Below are positions 60,112-64,000 of a stretch of 64,000 nucleotides of DNA, one piece after another. The translations under genes and the position numbers were made by a program. Origin of the DNA: Cruorifilaria tuberocauda. Its lineage: Eukaryota > Nematoda > Chromadorea > Rhabditida > Onchocercidae. Within the stretch, counting starts at the first letter, position 1. The number at the start of each line of letters is the position of its first letter. The stretch covers positions 179,098-243,097 of the forward strand of contig JABVXU010000050.1 of the NCBI GenBank assembly GCA_013365365.1. Direction: 5' to 3'. The notes beneath the pieces are model-generated. The model ran no database searches and was not told the origin of the DNA. It was given only the letters and a program-made list of their open reading frames with translations.

Positions 60112-63100
60112 ACTGAATGGCATCTATCACCGGTGTATATTAGAGGGTATTGCACTTGCTGTAATAGGATGCTATGAAATGATGACTGTGAGGACCAGAT
60201 GGTCCAACTTTGTCCATCTGGACTGACTAGTGGACCAAATTGTTTGTGAACTTCAGGATGACTGTGATTTCTTCAGCGAAATAGAATGCTGTTGCTAAAA
60301 GTGCTTCATTTTATAAATAAAACTGAAATTTCGAAAAACTGAAAGTTTCATTTCACGATTTACAGGATACTCTCAGTTATCATGTTCTACAGTATTCCAA
60401 ACAGTTTCTATGAAAATTCCGGATACATACGAATTGCCAAACCGTTTCATTTGATTATCACAGTTATTTCGCTACATTTTTCCTATTTGTAATGAAAATC
60501 CACTTGAATGAAGTTTTGTTTTTCTTTTTTAAAAAGCCTTAAATACAAAAATTATCAAAAAGCTAACTAACTCTAACAGCTGTATTCCATTTTTTTAATT
60601 GTGTGCAGACAATTTGAAGCGCTGAATTAGGTGCTTGATAACAAAATGCAAAACGAATCTTACGCTCAGTATCAACGGAATATTCTAATAATGTAAATAC
60701 AGTAAATAGTAATGATATATGCAAATGGTGCTGTTTATATAGTGAAATAGCTGAAATACTGCTGACAGGTTATTTCACCCCATTCATAAGATAGTGACGA
60801 AAGATTAAAACATTTATTATTTTATTAAAGCCCTTTATTAAGAAAATTACATAGGTTAGTTGTCTTACTTATGTATGAGATTCCTAGTAAAATTCGGCCG
60901 ACTTGAACATTTCAGCTTAGAATCTTTTTTAATAAGTTACCAAAATGTGATATTTAACTACTCAAGAATCTCAAGAATATTGGATAAATAATTATCTTCT
61001 ACAAGTACTCCATCCAATTTTGCTAATACCAAAAATTTTTTTGCGAAATCAATAGATAGTCAATAATATTTGTTCAGTGTTTCAGCGATTACCACCTAGA
61101 AAGTTTTTTTAATTTCATGTCTTATACCATTTCAAAGATCGAACTCATTTTGATCGAAGCGAGCTCAACCCACACTAAAATCTTGAAAGTTCTTTTATTC
61201 AGCTTACAAAATTTAATTTGTGGACGTTTGGATTAGAAACACATACAATAACGATACAATAACGCTTTCAAGGTTTTAGTGTAAATCAGAAATGATTTAA
61301 AAAACAAATTTCGATTTGATAAAAAAGCTATTTATTGATAAAATACAAACAGTTAGGGAAAAAGAATTTCGATTGGTTAGAAGGATGAAATATTCAGAGA
61401 TATTTTACAAGAAAAAAAATTCCACCGAATAAGCTACTTTTTTCATCTAGCAAGTTGCAGTGAAGAAGTTTAGCAGTCTAATAATGATAATGAGAGAAGG
61501 AAGAAATAAATGGCCGCTTTAATTGAAAATGTTTTCTTGTGTTTCACTGCGACGAACATAATGATGTTCTAAAGATACGTTGCAACAGAGTTTTCGAAAA
61601 CGCCATTTAAAAAGAATATATGCGCCATTAAATATGTCCATAACAATGCACTTCCAAGGAAGCAAAAGAAACTTTCTTTAAGTGACACTTGATAAGAAAT
61701 TGTAATTGTAAGAGGGTAACTGTAGGAGTTCGAAATTATTTATCGGCTTAACTGTGAAATAATGAACTATTAATCATACGTTAGTTGACAATAACTTGAT
61801 AAGAGAAGAACTATTATTCTATCTCATCCATTAACTTATATAAAATTACCTATCTGCAACTCATTGCATTTTATCGTGATAGCTTGTTCATATTTAAAGG
61901 TTTTGATTCCAAAAATTTTCGCAAGATTTTCCGGATGTTTCAATCTCAAGATCTGTATTAGAAAATATCTTCACCACTATCAGTTAATTTTCTTATATGA
62001 AGATTATTAGCAAAGAAATGAAAGTAATTTGAAATTTTATCTTTTTCTCTCAAAAGTTGATGTGGAGCAAAAACTTAAAATTTTACTTTAAATTTATTAC
62101 CTCGCATTCAAATAATCAAGTTTGTAAATGGAGAGCTGTGCGTTACGCTATTGATCTGTAACGATACGCTATTGATCTTTTCCCTTTGTGAGATTTTTAA
62201 TAGAGTACAATCGTTTTTTCTTTTATGACAAATTACAAGTCAAAAATTTCACGTTTCAAATATAAATTTCATACTTTAGAGATTATAACCATCTAATAAT
62301 CGATAAGAAAAACTGGTCGTTATTCTGAAATGTTAGCTGGAGAATATTTATTGACGAGGTGCAATAACGCAATACAATCTGAATTTTGTCAAAAGCGCAT
62401 AAAAAGACTTATTATAAGAAAGTTTTATCGCTTGAATATCAATTAATTCACTCGTAGAATTCGAGATTTCAAAAATTAATTGAACTATTTTCGCTTTTGA
62501 CGATTGCCTTATTTCAGAGAAATGTTTCACTTGAGAAATATTTACTTGACGTCTTTATCAAAAACGATGTCTAGTTTTAGATCACAACAAACGTTTCTAA
62601 GACTATTAGTAAAAGAAAAATTCTAAATTAGTCAAACTGCTAAAGTAACACTGATTTATCTTGGCATTTTTTTCAAAATACTCGTTCCATTTCTCATTTC
62701 ATTACAATTATGCCGTTTGTAAAATCTTCGAGAGAAGAAATAAATTTGTAAAATTCTTTTATTGTCTCCGAAAAAATGAATTGACTACCCGAGCCGGAAT
62801 CGGCCAATATTAATCATTTGCAATGCAATGTTCAAATTTTTCTGAAAAACCTTAATTCATAATTTTATCATTCAACGCGAAACGAAGTTCAAAATTAGTT
62901 TCTTTATTTATGATTCTGCAAATGACATAATCACAACCAAGTAATCAAAGGACAAGTGCATTTTTTTCGAAAAATTAAATGGCATTTTTATTAATATATT
63001 CACTTCTTAAATGATTAATGGCACATCAATATTCGGAACTTTTGCCGTTTTTGTCGTAAACGATGAAAAAATTCACTATTTAATTTCCAGCAAGTTTTCT

Positions 63101-64000
63101 TTATTCATGGCCAGAAAATTATACAAAATTTAAACTAATTCCAAGAAAATGAATCTATAAAGCACCATGAATAGGAAACAATTTAGGATTGTGATAGGAT
63201 GATCGATATAATGACATGATCGAGATAAGTGACTATAATTTTTTTTAGGATAGGAGCAAAGTTAGCTTTTTTGTACCAAAATAGATAGTTACAGAATGTT
63301 GGAAGTTTCAATATATGCAAACTAAGACATTTAAACTCAAAAATTTAGACTAAGAAATTAAGAGCCAATTAATTCTAATATAATGAGAATTTTAAATTAC
63401 CTGATATTTAAATGAAATAAACGCGACTACTTTCGTGAAACTAAAAATATTATTTTCAGTATTTTTACATTTGTAGTATTTCACAGTTTATATTATTGTT
63501 AGAGAAGTTTCAATACTATTAAACAAAACTCTTTTTGGAATAATTCAAAGAAAAAGCTAAAAATGAGATCATAAATGCTAAAAGCAATCATTGCTGCTAT
63601 ATGAACTTTGTTACTTTCGAAAGAGTTTGCAGAATAATAATGAACAAAAGTTAAATAGGAAAAGATGCAAAAGAAGTAAAGTAAAAGCGATATAAATTAT
63701 GTAATAAGAGATAATTAAACAGTTCATGAAACAATGAGAGAAATGAGAACAAAAGATTTCGTCTTCATTTTTTCAAAATTTGAAGAGATGACTCACTCGC
63801 TTAAACAATTGTTTTGATTAATTCATTATTCCTTCACAGATAACTCTGTTCCATTTACAACAGCAACAATGCTTCTTCTTTTTTGATTATTTGATATTAA
63901 TTAAATTGTGAGCAATAATCTAATTGTTCTTATTCAATTTGACTTAAATTCAACTTTAAAGTATAACTTGTCGCTGAAAAAGCGAGGAAAGGGAGCAAGA
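60112..64000. other. no gene seen
   Basis: AT-rich sequence with no exon that I can support on either strand. A hairpin-capable pair CCAGATGG/CCATCTGG lies at about 60198-60224, roughly 90 bp upstream of the start codon of the unrecognised gene. The final 32 bp begin a second copy of the dispersed motif described at 56276. Confidence 0.6.
63969..63990 (+). repeat. dispersed 22-bp motif, copy 2, cut by the window edge
   Basis: This matches 56276-56297 at 21 of 22 positions. The element may continue beyond the window. Confidence 0.5.

Overview
The window looks like nuclear DNA of a parasitic nematode, most likely a filarial or other spirurid worm. It is AT-rich and its genes are cut into many small exons with GT-AG introns that often end in TTTCAG or TTTTAG. 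The protein families match nematode ones (MAB-20-type semaphorin, DPF-type dipeptidyl peptidase, ShK-tailed tyrosinase, hnRNP F). The species assignment is inference. Exon models were built by hand from splice signals, reading phase and family resemblance; no database search was possible.

Layout. Minus strand, 1.6 to 40.4 kb: headcase C-terminal part (1605-5681), SYAP1/BSD-domain gene (7958-10503), OCRL/INPP5B-type inositol 5-phosphatase with ASH and RhoGAP domains (11828-17538), a second 5-phosphatase directly upstream that stops after the catalytic domain (18463-21690), an hnRNP F/H gene with three quasi-RRMs (23205-26716), and a DPP4-family type II membrane peptidase with 21 exons (28028-40423). 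After about 6 kb without genes, two plus-strand genes follow: a UBAP1-like ESCRT-I gene (46566-47621) and a secreted class 2 semaphorin, mab-20 (49158-53707). The right end holds a decayed tyrosinase gene (54690-59155, minus), an unrecognised two-exon gene (59356-60111, minus), and about 3.9 kb in which I see nothing coding.

Most striking: (1) the tyrosinase keeps nearly all its exons but carries repeated frameshifts and nonsense codons, while its neighbours are intact; (2) inside that relic lies a 22-nt sequence matching the canonical nematode SL1 spliced leader at 21 of 22 positions and followed by GT; (3) the two 5-phosphatases are tandem paralogs with identical exon sizes at six junction intervals; (4) there is a 60-bp perfect palindrome without spacer, a foldback element, a tRNA-derived Pol III-like unit, a GC-AG intron, and an exon-plus-donor fragment copied inside a semaphorin intron.

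The OCRL-like and UBAP1-like products would both act in endosomal trafficking (phosphoinositide turnover and ESCRT-I). Otherwise the genes do not form an obvious pathway. Spacing between the minus-strand genes is roughly 0.9 to 2.3 kb, so a tight C. elegans-style operon is not supported.
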